A stretch of 64,000 nt of DNA from an uncultured Pelagimonas sp. (GTDB taxonomy: Bacteria; Pseudomonadota; Alphaproteobacteria; Rhodobacterales; Rhodobacteraceae): NCBI GenBank assembly GCA_947497905.1, contig CANMIH010000006.1, positions 1-64,000 of the forward strand, read 5' to 3'. How positions within the stretch are numbered: the first letter of the stretch is position 1; every line of letters begins with the position of its first letter. The notes beneath the pieces were generated by a model that did not search any database, was not told the DNA's origin, and saw only the letters and a list, made by a program, of their open reading frames with translations. Of this stretch, positions 62,907 to 64,000 are shown one piece after another. Both the position numbers and the translations under genes were made by a program.

Positions 62907-64000
62907 GCGCGCTAATTGTCCTTCTGATCTATGTTGCGATCTTTGTCGGATCTTTTTTCCTGGTGAAACTGGCTGTGCAGAGCGCAACCAATGATTTCAC
63001 CTCCCTGAAAACTGTTACTTTTGGTGATGAAAGCGCTGTGCGTCCCAACCGGATCGCGAGTGTCGTTTCGATTGTCAGCATCTTTGTGCTGTGGGGCGCC
63101 TTTACCGGGTCGAGCCTGTTGCCAGGGTTCTTGCATGCACCGGGTCCGTTTATTGGCGATGCAACCTTCACCTATACGGCTGAAGCCGATGGGCAGGCGG
63201 CAGATGATGCTACCGTGACTGTGCGTGTTTTCGAAGTCGGGACCGACGCGGAAGAGCCCACGGTCGAGGCTGGCGACGGCTGGGCCAAAAACGATGCGGC
63301 CACCATTGGTGCGTGGCGCTCGGGTCTGATCCGTGTCGACAAAAATGACGAATTTGGTCGCAAAGAAGGTCACCGTATCGTTGCTGTGAACGGCGAAGCA
63401 ATTGCACCGGGTGGCGCAGTTGAGACCGAGTTTGGCCGCGTGGGCATGTCGCAAAAGGGCACGCTGAACTTTGTTCCGAACAAAGGATGGCAGATGGAGC
63501 CGATCTGGCTGCCAGCGCCCGAAGCGGTTGTGTCACGTATCGGATCGATTGCAGCGGAAGGATATCGTGGGTCGACCCTTTGGGAACACCTGGGCTACTC
63601 CCTGTTCCGTGTTGTGGTCGGGTTCTTCTTTGGTGCTCTGGTTGGTATTCCGCTGGGCTATGCCATGGGTCTGAGCAACTGGTTCCGTGGCTGGTTTGAT
63701 CCGATTGTGGAATTCATGCGCCCGGTTCCTCCTCTGGCCTTGATCCCTCTGGTCATCATCTGGGCTGGTATTGGGGAAACCGGTAAGATCATCCTGCTGT
63801 TCCTTGCTGCGCTGTGGATCATGGCCATTGCTGCACGGTCCGGTGTGTCGGGTGTGGCGATTTCCAAAGTCCACGCGGCCTATTCCCTTGGCGCGTCAAA
63901 AACCCAGATCATGCGTCACGTGATTGTGCCGAACTCTCTGCCTGAGATCTTCACAGGTGCTCGTGTCGCCATGGGGGTATGCTGGGGCACTGTTGTTGCT
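62903..64000 (+). CDS. tauC: taurine ABC transporter permease, partial at the right edge
   Basis: The first 366 residues are present; the frame runs off the window. Hydrophobic segments at about 1-24 and 52-74 are followed by roughly 120 hydrophilic, beta-rich residues (77-199), then the standard permease core from PIWLPAPEAVV near 200, with EAA motif AAYSLGASKTQIMRHVIVP. E. coli TauC is 275 residues and joins its first helix directly to that core. The inserted segment should be extracytoplasmic. Overlaps tauB by 4 bases. Confidence 0.9.
   Translation, partial: MSALIVLLIYVAIFVGSFFLVKLAVQSATNDFTSLKTVTFGDESAVRPNRIASVVSIVSIFVLWGAFTGSSLLPGFLHAPGPFIGDATFTYTAEADGQAADDATVTVRVFEVGTDAEEPTVEAGDGWAKNDAATIGAWRSGLIRVDKNDEFGRKEGHRIVAVNGEAIAPGGAVETEFGRVGMSQKGTLNFVPNKGWQMEPIWLPAPEAVVSRIGSIAAEGYRGSTLWEHLGYSLFRVVVGFFFGALVGIPLGYAMGLSNWFRGWFDPIVEFMRPVPPLALIPLVIIWAGIGETGKIILLFLAALWIMAIAARSGVSGVAISKVHAAYSLGASKTQIMRHVIVPNSLPEIFTGARVAMGVCWGTVVA

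Overview
The window is a piece of chromosome from a marine alphaproteobacterium of the order Rhodobacterales, most likely the Roseobacter group (Ruegeria/Phaeobacter-like). This rests on the protein families and their order: petP-petR beside ilvE, a taurine transaminase divergent from tauABC, paired FAD-GcvT dehydrogenases, and a GbdR-like regulator. No rRNA, tRNA, CRISPR array, complete insertion sequence or prophage was seen. Most genes are typical, moderately GC-rich chromosomal genes. Two short AT-richer patches carry unrecognised genes and look acquired.

Layout. 1-1299: a minus-strand anti-sigma antagonist/kinase pair followed by a repeat-bearing tail. 1387-3136: thiolase and free-methionine-sulfoxide reductase. 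3318-11934: a methylated-amine or one-carbon cluster, with an XRE-cupin regulator, two FAD-GcvT dehydrogenases, an MDR oxidoreductase, a homocysteine S-methyltransferase and a GbdR/GlxA-type regulator. 12106-14939: small membrane protein, LysR regulator, a rarD copy split by an in-frame TGA, and RluA. 15139-19512: foreign-looking ORFans around an aldehyde dehydrogenase and a 1-Cys peroxiredoxin. 19876-27153: ilvD, xthA, a beta-barrel protein, an arsR-acr3 pair, cnoX, a LON-domain protein and a Trm112-like protein. 27215-36800: threonine dehydratase-like enzyme, small conserved genes, rpsO, a CPA1 antiporter, pnp, a PepSY/membrane-LuxR pair and an IMPACT-family protein. 36827-38279: PAS-like protein, a predicted 72-nt sRNA and an OmpR-type regulator. 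38423-41129: ribA, an LLM oxidoreductase and an L,D-transpeptidase-like protein. 41375-46221: a polyamine-type ABC importer with an embedded DUF1330 gene. 46352-53956: soluble PAS protein, ilvE, petP-petR, a deacetylase, xseB-ispA-dxs. 53972-59060: housekeeping genes including amn and an HU gene. 59223-64000: taurine module tpa <-> tauABC, with tauC cut by the window edge.

How the genes work together. Two importers, one polyamine-like and one for taurine, bring in organic nitrogen and sulfonates. Tpa would start taurine breakdown. The FAD-GcvT enzymes and the homocysteine methyltransferase would strip methyl groups from betaine- or dimethylglycine-like compounds into the folate and methionine pools. 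xseB-ispA-dxs is the usual isoprenoid operon.

The least ordinary signals are these: the sRNA between the OmpR regulator and the PAS gene; a family of 20-22 bp palindromes with a TT or AA centre; near-identical terminator hairpins flanking an ORFan island; an arsR gene without a normal start codon; the rarD nonsense codon; the PepSY/membrane-LuxR pair; and long extra extracytoplasmic segments in two ABC permeases.
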